From Smittia aterrima (taxonomy: Eukaryota; Arthropoda; Insecta; Diptera; Chironomidae), in assembly GCA_033063855.1 (NCBI GenBank), contig CP093830.1:14322854-14386853 (forward strand): DNA of 64,000 nucleotides. The letters run 5' to 3'. Under the pieces are notes generated by a model. The model was given only the letters and a program-made list of their open reading frames with translations. It made no database searches and was not told where the DNA came from. Below are positions 1-14,600 of this stretch, piece after piece; position 1 is the stretch's first letter; every line of letters starts with the position of its first letter. A program made the translations under genes and the position numbers.

Positions 1-2459
1 CTGCGACAATTGATAGCAATAATTGCAATTCTTCGACGCAACCAAGCTTAGTTAAGCAGTTGAGTGGTAAGTAAACAAACATTTGAATCCTTTAAGTTTT
101 TCATAAAGCACTTCCATCAGTTTTCGTGATAAATTGACTTTAATATCGCTTCAACCAAAAACTTCTCTGACGCGAACGCGCTTGCAAACAAAAACTTAAG
201 CCAGTGAGATGAGATTTTTATTTAATAAAAACCAATTTATTTCCCATTTCGCGAGCAAAAGAGATCATCGCTGTTCATCTCTCTCCTCTTGTTGTATTTT
301 ATCCGGATGGATATTAAATCAAAAAAAGTCCCAAAAAGCGATATTACATCACCACACACAAGCATATTAAAACATTATGCGAATGACATAAATTTCAATA
401 TGTTGCTGACTTATGGGGAGATTCTTCGTTTTTTATCTCATGTCGTGTCGCTATCATATTCGAGGCCAAATTGCTTTCGACAAAAAGAAAAAATGGTGAA
501 TTGTTTAGTGAACACAAGGAAGATAAAAATCATTCAAAGGCACCGCACAGATTCAGGAGATTAGAGGAATTTATCTTGCGGCTGTGGGAGGGGAAACGTG
601 AGATAACTTACTCGCGGTCATGAGCTTTGTCGAATGTGTAGCGCACAGGTCAATTAAAATTCCATTTCTATCAAATTTCCTATTCCCACTTTTTCGTGAC
701 GTAACATCTCCACAAGCTCAACAAAAAAACCTAAACTGTATTGATATGTCACATACGTTTATCATCATATTGCCTTAAACATATTTTTATTCAAATTTTG
801 CCTTCATGTTCGTATCTCTCACTCTCTCACCGAGACGCTTGTCGCTCAACATTCACAAATACCCATAAATCCTTAATTTAATGGCTTTTTTCCTCAACAA
901 CAAGAGAAGACGACACAATCGCAGGGAGGAAAGCCAAACCGAAAGATGAAAATACGCAAAAAAATGCAAAGATTTGAATTTTAAATTTTCCATCTTCTCG
1001 CTCAAACGGATCTCCGTACCGCAAATTCGCTGCGAGTCGAAGGAAAAAATTCATTTTTGATAGAAAAAGTCTCAATCTAACGGTTAAGCAGAAGTTGAGC
1101 GACGTTTTCCTTCAAACTTCTTAAGCTCTGAGCTCAGAAAGTTGTTAACAAACTTCACAAAATTGAAATGCATTAAAACTTTGGTTGGTATCTTGTCTGA
1201 GAATCTTCATCCCGCCCACGCATAAAACGATCTTACTTTTTTCTTCTTCTTCGGTATCTGTGACAGAATCGAATGACAATCCTGAACAAAAACAAATTAA
1301 ATTCGTTTTTCTTTTTCCTTTCACGACAAAAGCAAATGAAATTCGCGTTAAAAGCGAAAGATTTTAAATTGAAAAATTATGGAAAAACTTTTCTAATCCA
1401 ACTTTTTTTTCTTTTAGATCACCAAATTGAAATTGTTGCACCAAAGAGATCGCGAACTGCTTATACAAGTACCCAGTTGATTGATTTGGAAAGAGAATTC
1501 AACAACAACAAGTATCTATGCCGTCCACGTCGAATTGAACTTGCACGACGATTAGATTTGAGTGAGAGACAAATCAAGATTTGGTAAGTTTAAATAAGAA
1601 AATATTTCGACGAATCACGATGACTAACGGATTCTTTCTCAGGTTCCAAAACCGTCGTATGAAACATAAGAAGGAATCGTCTAACGTCAAGTCAGTCAAC
1701 CAATCACCAAGAGCATCACCAGAAGCCTCATCAACAGAAGTACAAAAGCCAGCAAAGCTAGCAAAGACTGATGGTCATACTGAGATCGTGAAACGATTAT
1801 TAACTCATTCACAATATCCAACAAGACCTTCACCAAGCGCTTCTGCAAGTTTCCCCACTCAACCACAGCAGAGCTTCAATCGAGTTGCACAAAACCAATT
1901 TCAACCGTATACGGTGCCTCCGCAGTACCCAACATATAATCAACAAACCGCTCCATCAGCTTACGATCGTCAGCAACAACTCTCCGACTACTATTCGGAT
2001 TATTATTATCAACCTCATCATCAAACACATCAAAACTACAATCAGTTCACGAACATCAACTACCCATGCCTCTCGCCTTCTCTATCTCCATCGACCAACA
2101 ACTTTGATCAAGTCTCAAATGGTTCGACTCAAAGCAATTATGTGTTAAATGGAGACATCAGTTGGAGTGTTAACTCAAACACGGAAGAACAATTTCCGTT
2201 CCTCAGCGCAGCGAAAACTTTATTAATGGATCATCAGTCACCATACGAGATTAAGTTATTGGAACCAGTCAGCAATGTTGGACAATTTACAATTGAATCT
2301 CTGGGAAATGATGAAATCAAAAACTCGTTCGATGTTGTAAAGCCGCCTAACCATGAGCTGCCGAGTCTTTCCGATGATGATGTTTTGAGTATTGTGAGCG
2401 GTAGCTCAGTTCCATCGCCATCTGCTATTGAAGATTGGAGTTTTACCGAGCATCAATGA
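1..2459 (+). CDS. zen: Zerknullt/Hox3 homeodomain transcription factor, 5' end missing
   Basis: Three exons are visible: partial 1-66 (open in the frame starting at base 3, donor GTAAGT at 67), 1418-1583 and 1643-2459 (stop TGA). The joined frame gives a linker, then a homeodomain running from KRSRTAYTS through [16 protein letters not shown]. The YLCRPRRIE segment and Q50 are typical of Hox2/Hox3 proteins, and the weak similarity outside the homeodomain is typical of fast-evolving insect Zen. The C-terminal region of about 250 residues is rich in Q, S, P, N and Y with no other domain that I recognise. Zen specifies extra-embryonic membranes in flies (family knowledge). The second intron interrupts homeodomain codon W48 (phase 2). 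The neighbour in the same orientation is pb, as expected for Hox3. The true start lies left of the window. It could be called Hox3; pb is excluded because a better pb lies downstream. Confidence 0.88.
67..1417 (+). other. zen intron, 1.35 kb
   Basis: Sequence between the GTAAGT donor and a polypyrimidine/TTTTAG acceptor. The small ORFs inside have no recognisable domain and AT-driven composition. I see no RNA gene or mobile element in it. Its length, against about 60 bp for the next zen intron, leaves room for regulatory DNA, but no specific element can be named. Confidence 0.7.
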
Positions 2460-5400
2460 TGGCAAATTTTGTTAATTGACAATGTTTGAAAGTTTCAATT
2501 GTTTATCCTTAAGTTTTCATGTCGGATACTCAACCTGCGTATGCTCCCCTTCCCAATCTCGCTCGATTAAAGACTTTAATGTGAGAAATATTGTTCGATA
2601 GTTAATTTTAACGATTGCTTAAGCCGAGGTAAATATAAAATTATGTTTCGGAACAGACCGGAGCCGGGAGAAAATTTTCATTCCTCGCAACAACAGATTT
2701 TGGTTCGATGGGAAATCATTAGTTGTTCCATCTCTCTTTCATTTGAAAACATAATTAATTACTTTCTCGGTGGAAATCTGTTGAATCTCTTTTTATTGCT
2801 CTACGGCAAATTTCATCTAATTGGAAGCACTTGCCAGTTTCAAGAGAAACTTTCCAAACTTTTTTACGATGATTCCTAAAACATTTGTAAAGATTAGTGA
2901 TAAGAATCTTTGCTTTGACAGTAGCGACGATCTAAAGTAAATTTCCTTGAAGGCGGTGACGAGAGAATTGTGAAATCAAATGAAAATGAAACTCGCCACC
3001 CGTCGACGTAAAATGTTTTTGATTAAAATACAAAATAATTCCCATTTCTAAAAATCAATGAAGCAAAAAGGCGAAACCACGAGACATTTATTTTTAAGAC
3101 TTCAAGTACAGAATTTTTATGTAAATACATTTAATGAAAAACGGAAAATAAAAAAAGTAAAGAAAAAAATTCGCATAAATTCATCAGTGCACGCTAAGAT
3201 TGAAGCTTTAAATTCAGAGATTCCACTTGACATTCTAATGATTTCTCATTCACCGTGCAACGTTATCTTTAATTTTACTGAGGGGTGTCATAGCGAAACA
3301 CGCGCGACAGCGAGAAATGCGATCAGAAAATGACGATGTTTGAAGCATAATTAAATGAATGATGTCTTGATGTAACGAACTCTGCGTTGGAAGAGAAGAT
3401 ATCCGTGACATTTCGATACATTAAATCGAAGTATCTCTTAATCTAAAGCACTCCAATGTTTACACAACCGCATAAACGTTGAAATTTCATTCCACCGCGT
3501 GCTGATAAAAAGGGAGAAAATTAACGAATCTTAGGTTTCGTCGTTTGTGGTGGGAAAGATGGAAACAACTTACTTATTTATGATTCCTATCACCACCTAC
3601 ATTTGCTGTTTATAGCTTCTTGATTTTTCAATTAAGGTCGAGCGTGGGTAGAGTTGAATCACCGCCACCCTCGAATGTCTTCTAATGTTTTCTCAAGAAA
3701 CTGCTGCGAAGTATGAGAAACGAATGCGTCCTCCACCACTAGCGAAGTAGAAGTTGTCGTAATAAATTCTTTGAGAGGCAAGGGCAGGTTCATTAGTAAG
3801 CTAACATTAAATCAAATTATTAATTTATGACATGGAAAAAATGAAAATGGCAAATCGCGTTTCGACATCAGACTTCATATTTAATTTATACGTGACAAAC
3901 AAAATGCATTCTCGTGCAGTCTCACGTTGTTGGTTTTTACATTTATTTCTCTCGCTGCTTTTTGCCGTCTTTCTTCGACCAACAGTTATAATGTTGTATT
4001 GCAGAGACTAACTGCTGACTGCGCTATACGAATGGCCTATAATTATGCACAATCTATTTTCTCATTTGGAATCATAAATACGTAAAACAACCCGAAGGAA
4101 ACCTTGCAACGATTTGTTGCTCGAGAAGTTTTGGGCAGTGGAGGGGAAATTTTCCCAATTTATCTCAAATATATTAATATTTCTTAAATTTAATAGATAT
4201 CAATGACCCCTAGAAAGTATTACAGACGCCACTGTCTTCAACTCGTTGCTCTTTATTTCATTCAGTAAAATTAAATGTATAATTCCCCCCACTTGCATGC
4301 AAACCTCTCACTCTCTCTCTCCCTCACAAAACATGTTGTTCGTTCCTAAATTGCCTGCAAAAGGAAAGCGCCTTAGAATTGTAGAAAAGAAAAATCAGAA
4401 TATGTCTTTCCCCGATTTCCCAGAGATAACTCAGCATCATCATAAGTTTTCATGCAGAAAAAAGAGTGTACGAGGATGAAATGTGGTGTGTATTGTATCG
4501 TTTGGCGGATTTTTTGCTGGCTGCTTCCTTCGCCAAACGAAGCAACCCCTATAAATATCACATACAGATAAATAGACGAGCGAGAGAAATTCCTCATATA
4601 ACCAACCCTATTGTAAGGGAAAAAACAGTTGCTGCATCAAAAAAAACTCATGGCGATCATCAATCTTCTTCTACATTTTGAATGACAGCTCAAAGTCGTC
4701 GCATAACTCGAGGGTTTGAGAATTTCTCTTTCTGTAGGGACTTCAGGTAGAGAGAGTGAACCTTTTGCTACGTCACTGGGTATTTAGACTTTTCTCTGTG
4801 AATTTTTTAATAAAAAGGAAATTTCATGTGTGAGTGCTCTATGATATTTTCATTTTCTGAAGGAAACTAACGAACGTTGAATACATTTGAAGATAACAGA
4901 ATAAAGCGAGAGAGAGTCTGGAATATTTATGCTTTACTCCTTACACCAACTAACTCTCCAGTTAATTAACGAATGTCAATCAAGGCTCAACCGACTTTGA
5001 ATTATAAGTCTCGCCTTTCAGAACTTTTCACTTTGTTACGAGGCTTTCTTTATTCAACTCAGAAGGCAAATCTGAGAGTGTAGGCTGACCAGAGATTTAG
5101 ATCTTTAATCAGAAAGTGCTAATGATTATACCTCAATAAGCTCAGTTATAGCGATCAATACAAAAGCTGAAAACCCATATCGAACGGTGGGAAATTTGAG
5201 CAAACAAAGACCTTCGCGTACTTTCCGATACAAGCACTTTCTTGACCTGTACACCTCGTTCAGTGCACGATTTAAAATTAATCATACAATTAATAATGTA
5301 TTACCTCTAAGAGGCGAAGCTCATGAAGCCGTCAACAAAAGGCATAGCTATGAATATTAAAGAAGAGATTCTCTACCGAATTTGAGTTTGGATTTTCTTT

Positions 5401-8400
5401 TGTTTGCGAGCGCACACATTCAATTGAATCCTCGATTGTTTGTGAAACTTTTATTCATATGAAACATATGAAGCGTTCACAAAGAGGGATCAAAGCCATA
5501 AACACCTCACACGTCGGGATTTGATTCTCTTCTCCTTCTCAATATTTCAAAGCTTGACTTATGAAAAATGATGGGAAGCAGACGATGAATTGTAATTAAT
5601 AATAATAATTCTAATAAATAGTTTCTTTCTTTGTTAGAAGATTTGAGTGTGCAAATCTTACACAAATTGATTAAAAAAATCTAAAGTCTTACTAATCAGT
5701 TCTTGAGTCTCTGGGATTCTCGTTTCAAATTGAAAGAAGAAAAAGCTTGAAACTTTCCTTGAGTTTATTTTCATCTTGTGTTTGTGGTTTTATCTCTCCA
5801 GACTTAAAGCGTATTCAAGAGTCTTTAATGGCACTTTAATAAAGCACGAAACTTGTTCTTGTCTTGTAGAAGACTTTTTCTCATTGCAAAGAGGGCCGAG
5901 ACGGGATAAAAATGTTCTTCAAGTATTGCTCGGAGTGAAGTAAGGGGGAAGAGGGAGAAATGTTTTTCTCGGTTATAATCTGTTGAGCGGCCAGAAGCAA
6001 AAGGTCATTTATTAAACTTGTGTGTTTGTTGTCCACATAAAATAATTATGAGTTGACGGAGAATTTGTTGCTCTGGACAATTGACCCAGACTTTCTCCTT
6101 ATGTACAACTAAGTTTTACGATTATTTTCATGACAAATGTTCTCCACAAGTTGATATATAAAAGGAACCTTTAAACCGCATTTCCAACAATTTATTTGAA
6201 TTCCAAGTTATTCAGTAACATTAAAAAAATGTGTTGAAGAGAAAATCGTCTCGAGGAAAACCCCAGGGAAGACGGCAAGGAGGACGGCTTGGGATTCAGT
6301 TTCACATGTAGCAAAGAGCCGCAAAGTATCACCGAGAGAAATGTGCATATAATTATAATCTGGAAAATGTGCCTGCTTAGCAGAAAACGATATTTCTCCT
6401 ACTTAAACAATTTTTAATGATATTTTTTTCGTGTTTCACATTCGACTGCTCATTTGTAACCCTTTTTTTGTAGCCCGTTGACCAGATCACATTTCTTTCG
6501 GCGATGGGCATGAAAATTTCTTCTTTTTGTGGTTGACTACTTAACCAACTCATCTGTGCAACTGACTACCCGATGGTGGAATAAATTTTTGTTGTTAAAG
6601 CTGATCGCTTTAATAGAAAACAAAAGTGTTTGAAGCCGAAAGAAACCGAAACGTTGGTCAACGTCAATTAGTGAGATTGCTTTCTCTTCTTTGTCAAGTG
6701 CCGAGTAGTTCATCGACAAGCAACACGAAAAAAGAATAAAGCCAGCCGAGAAAGGGTTGAGATGGAAGTGAATTAGACGAAAGGTCAATTCAAATAAAAC
6801 CTCAGGGATCATTTTATCTTCTTTAACTGTCTGATCAGAAAGAAGTTCTATGGCTTTGGTCACTCTGTGATTATATCGAGCTTTAGTAATGTGCTTCATT
6901 CGATTTTTCTATGTACCACCCAACAACCATGAGTCAACAGAAAAATAATTTCACCCTACAGTCTGATGTCAATCAGAGACTTTCCTGTAAAATAATCAAA
7001 GGAAAAACAAAAAGCGAGATAAATCAGTGATTATATTCAAAGCCGAGTTCTGTTTCATCGAATGGCCGTTGCGTGATTTTACTTCATTAAATTAAACATC
7101 AGAGAACATGTACAAGCAATTTAAATTTTTCCTGTTGAAGGAAAAGAAGCAAAAAGACGAAAGGAAGGCGAAGAAGAAAGAAAAAGAATTCTTTCCGAAC
7201 TTCAACATAAATTTAATAAAAGTTTTTTTTTAATTTGCGGTTTGCTTGGGAACGAAGCAGGTTTTAAGTTTCATTGGCCACCATTTTTGTACACATTTAT
7301 ATTTTAGTTTGCTTCTTAATGTCTGCCTCGAAATGTCGTTGTGATAAGTGGAGACGGAACCCAGCGAGCAATCTACGAGCATTGACTTCTAGAGCATTAA
7401 AGCTCAGATGAACTCAATACATTTCCAACTGGGCGTCAATGAACCATTTTTCCATTCACATCTTCTTCTGCCAACAATTTACGATTTTCGCCAAAACAAA
7501 ATTTTCTTTACATCTCTTGCTTCAGATCGTTTCCTATCGAGATTCGGTCTTGCTTCTTCGAAACATTTTCCCCCCATTTCGAGCGCTGATAAGAGAGTTT
7601 TTATGGAGGAAAAAAATCAACAGAATAAAAACTTTGCTCGATCGAAACTTCTTGATGTTATTGTGCAAGCACTAGCACCATAATAAAGTCGAATACGCTT
7701 CGAAGTGAATTGAAGCCCTAAGGTGCTTTAGGAAGAATGAATGCTGGGCGTCTCCAAAGTCTGATACAGGTTCAAGCGTTCATTACGTAATTTAATCCAT
7801 CGGCGCCTCACTTTTCATGCTCAGCTAGTTTCAATCTATTCCCTGCCTTGTTCTGAAAGTAGCTCTTGGAACAATTTTCAGTTCAGGTCTGAAGAACTGA
7901 CTTTCAAAAGCACCTTTCGTCGCAGCTTTGCTCCACCTTCTCCATCACAGCGCAAACGCCACATTAATATTCTACACTGTGTGTCCACAGCGAAAAGCAT
8001 GCTTGAAAGCTCTTCTGAGAAGCAAAAGTAAACATCACATGAAACAAACCAATACAAATACAGCAAAGCATTTAGGCAACGCCTCCGAAGCAGCGAAAAA
8101 AGAAAATTTCAAATATTTTTTCTTTCATGCTTCGTGTTTCAATATTCGTTTGTCAGTTCACTCAAATAGATGTTTTGTCGGTTATCGCGACTGTGACGGA
8201 TTTTTTTTTCGCGAAATCACGCGGAGATTTAGTGGATATTTTTGAGTAACGAAACAAAGTTTGACAAAATAATATTAAAGTGAAGAGTTTCGCAGGTGAA
8301 CGCAACTAAAGAGAAGAAATCTCACGAGTCCACGTTGAGAGAAAGAAGCGCAATTACACAAAGCGAAACCACAATAGATTGCGACAATGGATATTTGATA

Positions 8401-8647
8401 AAATGGCAATTTAATTAATTATTGCATGAAAGAGAAATTAGTTAATTGCAGTTTATGTGACAAGTTAAATTCACCGCTTCCGTTCACAAAGCATTAAAAA
8501 ATCTTTTCGTTCAGGATTGTGATTGTTGATTTAATGATTTGATTGTGCAATATTTTCTTATTTTATTTTATTTATAAAACTTCATGTGATGTCAAGTTTA
8601 TAATTCTTTAAACCAAATCGCGGACAACATTAAAATCTTTTTCAACG
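2460..8647. other. zen-pb intergenic region
   Basis: About 6.2 kb holding the zen 3' flank (an ATTAAA at 2566-2571 is a possible weak poly(A) signal) and the pb 5' flank and 5' UTR. Many short ORFs are present but none shows a domain, codon pattern or splice context supporting a gene. A CT-rich microsatellite lies near 4308-4324 and a perfect short inverted repeat at 5454-5472. I looked for the insect Hox-linked mir-993/mir-10 mature sequences on both strands by eye and did not find them. Confidence 0.6.
5454..5472. repeat. Short perfect inverted repeat
   Basis: TTCATATG, a three-base AAA spacer, then CATATGAA. The arms are perfectly complementary and each holds a CATATG E-box. It is in the non-coding DNA upstream of pb. 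It could be a bHLH-type dimer site or chance in AT-rich DNA. Confidence 0.5.
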
Positions 8648-11600
8648 ATGCAAGAAGTGTGCAGTGTCATTGATCCTCAGATAAAGACCGAATCGTTGAT
8701 TCCACTTCAGACGGTGATACTAGGGAACCAACAAATGAATCCCAACAATGTCTCGTCACAACAAAATGGTCAACAGCATAATGTCCACAATCAGCCAGCT
8801 ACTCAGCCTAAATTGGGCACCAACTGTGATAAGTCGAGAGCAGCCGAGAACGCTTATTGGATGCCCACCGAAACTGGATTTATTAATTCACAGCCGTCGA
8901 TGGCTGAGTTCCTTACTCACCTGGGTCCCGACTCGAGTCCAAAACTCGACCAAGCTGCTTACGGAAATTCACCGGAAGATGCAGTTCCCGAATACCCTTG
9001 GATGAAAGAAAAGAAAACCGCAAGGAAAAGCAATGCACAAAGTGAGTTTGATGATTAATAGGCGACGAGAAGGGAAAGTCATTCACTAATTTATCGATTA
9101 GTCTGATTATCGATCTAATCGAATTTGTGACCCTGTACAACAATCGTTTCCGTTCTCTTATAATGACCGGCTCATCCTTCAGATGTCCATTCTAGGATAA
9201 GTTTTTAATATTTTCAACGCTCAAAAGAAAATTAATGTGATGCAATTATTCATTGTCTTTTGGCCGCGTCAATCTGACGAATCAAAAAGTTCTTTCTGTT
9301 GTTTTGATAAATTATTTCGTCTACCTTTGGCGATGGAAAGGATCAAACAATCGGAGAATCCGTCAAAATTCTAATCATAAACCTGTTATTTATGTTCATT
9401 TGTCAAACGCAAAAAAAAACGAAAAACTTCAAGAGTTCAAGAAAAAGAAAATAAGAGGAAAGGAAAAAAATGTTTGTTGAGTGATCGCTCGCCTAGCTCC
9501 GGACAAATTAATGATTTTTTTACTCCGCTAGAAGAACTTTTTCTGCCTCTTCTTCTTCTCTTGTTTATGCTCACTCGACGGTCGATTATTTTAAGACACT
9601 CGTTGTTTGTATTCTGCCCTTTGTTTTGTGATATTAGGCCGTTCATTGAAGCGATGAGCAGCGAGAAGAAAACCGCAGTAAAAAGTGAGGAACATTCACA
9701 GTGGGATCTCTGAACCCGTTGATCTCAATATTTTTTTTTTCGTAGAGATAATTTAATTTGCGAAGATCAAGCTGAAGACTTCACTCTCCGACTCGAAGTG
9801 GAACCATTTTTTCTACTTCAAGCTCTCTTCCACTTGCTCGCTTCTTCGTAATGCCCGACCATGTAGACCTGGAGGGAAAATGAATAATTTTATACAATTA
9901 ATCAATGTGAAAGGTGATTTTTTTAATAGTTCGTCTTCGAAGTGAGCGCTCGCTCAAAAAAAAATTTCTTACTTATGAAATATTATTTTTTTACGAAGCA
10001 GTCGAGTCGCTGTTTTTTCCGCCATTATTGTGTGGCTCACTACATCCGTTTAATATTACTTTGATTGACTTGTGGCGACTGTTTGTTGGAAGCCGCAAAT
10101 TATACAATTTCAGACATTTTTCATGCTTCGCTCTCCACCTTTTCCTATTGCACGCCAACCGATCGACGACTGCCGACCTCGACGAGTTTTCAATTACAAT
10201 TCTGACATCAGATCAGATTGTGATAACGACGAACGACCCTGTTTCAACCTTCCTCGTTCACCTACGAGCCATAAAACTTTACGACACCATTCAAACATAA
10301 AACGAGGAGTCGAAGAAACACTTGAGCGAGAAAATCCTTCCCTCCCCAGGAAACAGCAACGAACAATAATAATTTTCCACGAAAGAAAACTAAAAGTTGA
10401 ACAATGTAGTTACATGCATGATGTTGCTCTGAGAAGATAAATTGTGCGTTAGATTGTAAAAGCCAAAACACACAACAGAGCACAGAAACAGTCGAGAGCT
10501 CGATGTTTAAGGGTTATTTTTATTGTAATACAAGAGAGATCGTAATAAATCTTCATTGCCTGTTGAATCCTTCGTTGCTTGCTGATGTTATGTGAGAACA
10601 GCAAATAATTGTGTGTGAAAATATTTATTTTTCCCCCAGAAAATCGCTTTTATGGGCAATTTGGGAGTTTATCCTCAATTTATCTGCAAGAGGTTTGCAG
10701 AATTTCCATGAATAATTTTTATCTTTTGTCGTGGCTAGACACATGAGTTCATAAATTATCGACCTCGATTACGAGCTTGTAACTCATTCAGTTTCAATTT
10801 ATTTACTTTGAAGTCTCTGCCGATTTGCTCGCTGTGAATGAACAAAAAAAGAAATCGTTTACTGTCGTTCATTGTTGAAAAAGTGTCGTAATTTGCCGTT
10901 CGCAGCTTAATCTGTCATTGATACAACGGTTCCACTAGTTTCACACTATGTGGTCTTGCCTTTACAACATTGAGAGAAGTTTTTCGGATTAAAAATATTT
11001 GTTTAATTGCCATCAAACTCCGTGACATCTTTTCTGCAACAGTAAACTCAAATTGCTCCAACTTTCCTCTAGTTAGACTCATTTGTTAGTCTGGCGCTAA
11101 GATTCCCTCGCTCTTCGACTTCTCCTTTGTTCTCTCTGCCGAAGTTGAGAAAGAAAATTCCGAAACAAAATTGTATAATTGCGGATAACAATAGACTCAT
11201 GTAGGAGATGAGAAAAGCTCTTTCACTCGAGCGCCCCGAAATTTCTCGGATGATTTTTCTTAATGATATTGTTTTAATGATGATGTTTGATACACAGCTT
11301 GGCCGAGAGATGTGCTTTGATTAATTGTTCTCATTCAAAGAACGAGAGAATCTCTTTGACGTGTAAAAATAAATCGTTTGGTTGGCTTTGAAGTTTGAAG
11401 AATGAAATCGATCGGCGACTGTTGCTGGCCTTACCGAGACGAAAAATCTAATCGAATCAGTAAAATTCCCGATGCGATTCTTGAGTAATTCATTATGTGA
11501 ACGTCGCTTCTTCACGCCAAACGTCGCATTTCTTTTCACTCCTGCTTTTCTCAGAGTGAATCTCTTTGACAGTTGATCAATCAAAGTTACTGTCTTCGTT

Positions 11601-14600
11601 CTGTGTCGATGTCACCGTCTCTCAAAGCTATGAGTTGAGCTGAAAGGGGTGTTTTCACTTATCTTATCGACTAAACGAGGTTCAAAAATAATTTTTGTGC
11701 AATGACATCTTTTGCTTTTCGACGACGAACAATCCTTTCCAACCCATCACAATCCACTCAATCTTTATCACGATTTCCCACAGAGACTCGGCTTAATAAT
11801 TTTTAAGAGGCATAATTAAATTAAAAATAATGCGATTTCTTCTTTCACGGCAAATTTCTACTCAGTTCTCAAAGTTTTTTCAGTTCGAAGGAAAAAGTTT
11901 TATGAACGGCACAGCTCATAATTAGCATATTTAGTTAATTTAATTTAATGGAATTGTTGGAATCCTTGAGACGGAAGCAACAAACTCATAGAACCAAAGA
12001 GCTCCCTTAAATTTTATTACTAACAGACGGTCGAATGAGAATTTAGTTCAATTGTTATTGCTCCTCGCACGCATTATAATATAAAGAAGTCGAAAATTAT
12101 GTTAATTTATTATGAGAGGAGCTTGCTTGAGATTAGAAAGTTAACTCTCATTCGGTGGCTTTATCAAATTGAGATAAATGCGGTTGGGACTTAAATGAAA
12201 AATACTTCAATTATGAACTTAACAAATGCAATTTGTCGACAACATGAGTAGTGACCACATCAATCACAATATGGGAGAGAATCGTACGAGTAATGCGAGC
12301 AGATAAATAATGATCTTGAATTGCTATTACACCAAATCTTGACAGGAATTAGATAAACTTTGAACTGAGTCCCTTCGGGTGACGAAACATCATCAATCCA
12401 ACTATTTTGTGTTTATCTAAAAATAAAATCGGAGGAAAATATTTTTGTACGAAATTATAATCGTCTCTCATCAACTTAAACGAGTTTTCCTTTCGACTTG
12501 ACATCGTTAAACGAGAAATTATTTTAGTCGGTTCCTCTGTGTGTTCCTCCATCGACACATTAACTGATAAAGCTCTAATTATTGTCATAAACCCAATTAT
12601 CAATTTTGAATGCGCAATGAATTCCGGTGTCGTTATTAGCAAGCGATACAATTCAGTATCACTAACCGACATCAATTTGTTACAAATAATTATTTATGAT
12701 GGCAGCAACACTGGAATAAATCACTAAGGTCTATACACAAATGTTAAATGCTTGATTGAAGGTCAATTTGACTAATTAAAATGTAAAAACTGTTTCGCTC
12801 AATTCGAATAGATTTCAGTAGCGAAGGTTAAAGTCTCAACTTCAAGCTGCGATCAATAAAACAAAACATTTTCAGCAGACAATGAGCGACTTGCATTAAT
12901 TGAAATTAAATTTAAGCGTTCTGCTGGCTATTGATTTTTATTTTCCATCCATCGAAAGGAAAAATATTCCGCCTTCTTTTTCTTATAATGAAAGAATCGA
13001 GAACGCAAAGGAGAACGCGAAAAAAAACCATTGAACTCGATTGCTTTTCTTAAATTGCTTTCAATCTCGCCTTCGATATTTCAGTGAATCGGAAAGAAAT
13101 GAGCTCAGGATTTTTCTTTAAGGAATTTAATATCCAAGGGTGAAGAATTTTATTAATAAAACCACGAAAAAATGTGAGAGTCGCGCGGGGGTAAGACAAC
13201 TCGCGGGATGGGATCGGTGGCTTCCTTTATTTATCTTCATTGTTTCATTAAATTAAGTGATGAAGCATCAATATTTACCTCATTCATTTCGGTCTTTTGG
13301 GGACGCAGGGTAAATTTTATCATAATTAGACAAAGTCTCGCGGTTTAAAGTCGGGGAGTGTCCGCGGCTTTTAATTCCTTATGTAAATTTAAATTAATGT
13401 TTGCGTATACTTCGTGGAATTTCATTATTCGTAAGTCGCTTCTCGATTTATTTGAAGTCACCGCTTTGAGCAGCACAAATGCATAAAAAATTGCTAACAC
13501 TTGTGATTTACCGATTAGCTCTCTGAATCTACTCAGTTTGCTAATGATTTATGTGTCTTATTAGTTTCCCAATGACACTTAATCTTTTTTAATAGCAGTC
13601 GGCAAAGGGAAAAGGCAGGCAAGGGGTTCATTTAAATATGCAAGGAGAGATCATTCTCAAAGTGAGCGTAGCGAGATGGAAAATACACAAAAACAAACAT
13701 TTTCCCAAAACCACAGAAAAAGCGTTGAAGTAATTTATGGTACGGTCATCTTGGGTCATCGTGTGGCGATCTCGAACTTCCTTGACAAAATAAATTTAGG
13801 GTTTTTGTCGTGAAACTTTTGTTTGAAATTGAAAGACTAAAATCTTCCCCAACACGAACTTCATTGAATAATAAACTTAAGAAGCTTCGCTACAAGGTTG
13901 AAACCTCAAATTAAATTAATCATTTTACTGAGAATAAAGAGTTTGAAGTCTTCCAAGAATAAATCGAATTAGCTGCATGACCAATCCGATTTATTAGACA
14001 CAACCTTATAAGCTGAAAAATGATGTGGCAGAACGAGCTAATGCTTACAAATGTAAAGTGAATTATGAAACAAATTTTTATGTTGTTCTGACATGATATA
14101 TTTGCCTTCAACCGAGTGCAGAGCGATTGCAAATTAAATAAGAACTCAAACGAGAACATTGGCTCTACGGCAATATTTCCTCTCAGCTCTTGATAAAGAC
14201 TTTAAATAGTTAAACATTAGAGAAGTTCCTTCTGCTGTTTCAAACAGCGATTTGTTTTAAACTGTTTCGTGTGTTTCGCACAAGACTTTGAAGAAATAAT
14301 GCAAATTTCCTTTCCCAACCACATAAAATATGAACATTTACAGGAAATTAATTCTTTCAACAGCAACAAACGAACAGCTTCGCTAGAACTTCCCATTTTT
14401 CTTTTCCATTGCCTTGCAGTTCGCGCGTATCGCGGAATAAAAAAAAAGTCACCCTCAAACTCGCTTTCTTTATTTAAATCTCTCGTCTAGTGATTTTTTA
14501 TGTGCCATCTGAAGCTGGGGTTGCCGATCATAAATAACATTTAAGATGGAATAAACAGAGCAGTTTTATTTTTATCATTCAAGTTCTTTTTGTTTCTGCT

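Noticed and set aside
2460..8647. Possible Hox-linked microRNA (mir-993 or mir-10)
   Set aside because: Insect Hox clusters carry these miRNAs, but neither the 5p (ACCCTGTAG core) nor the 3p sequence was found on either strand here or elsewhere in the window.
12349..12675. 108-codon minus-strand ORF in pb intron 1
   Set aside because: The first codon is TTG, no domain is visible, and ORFs of this length are expected a few times by chance in 64 kb of this composition.
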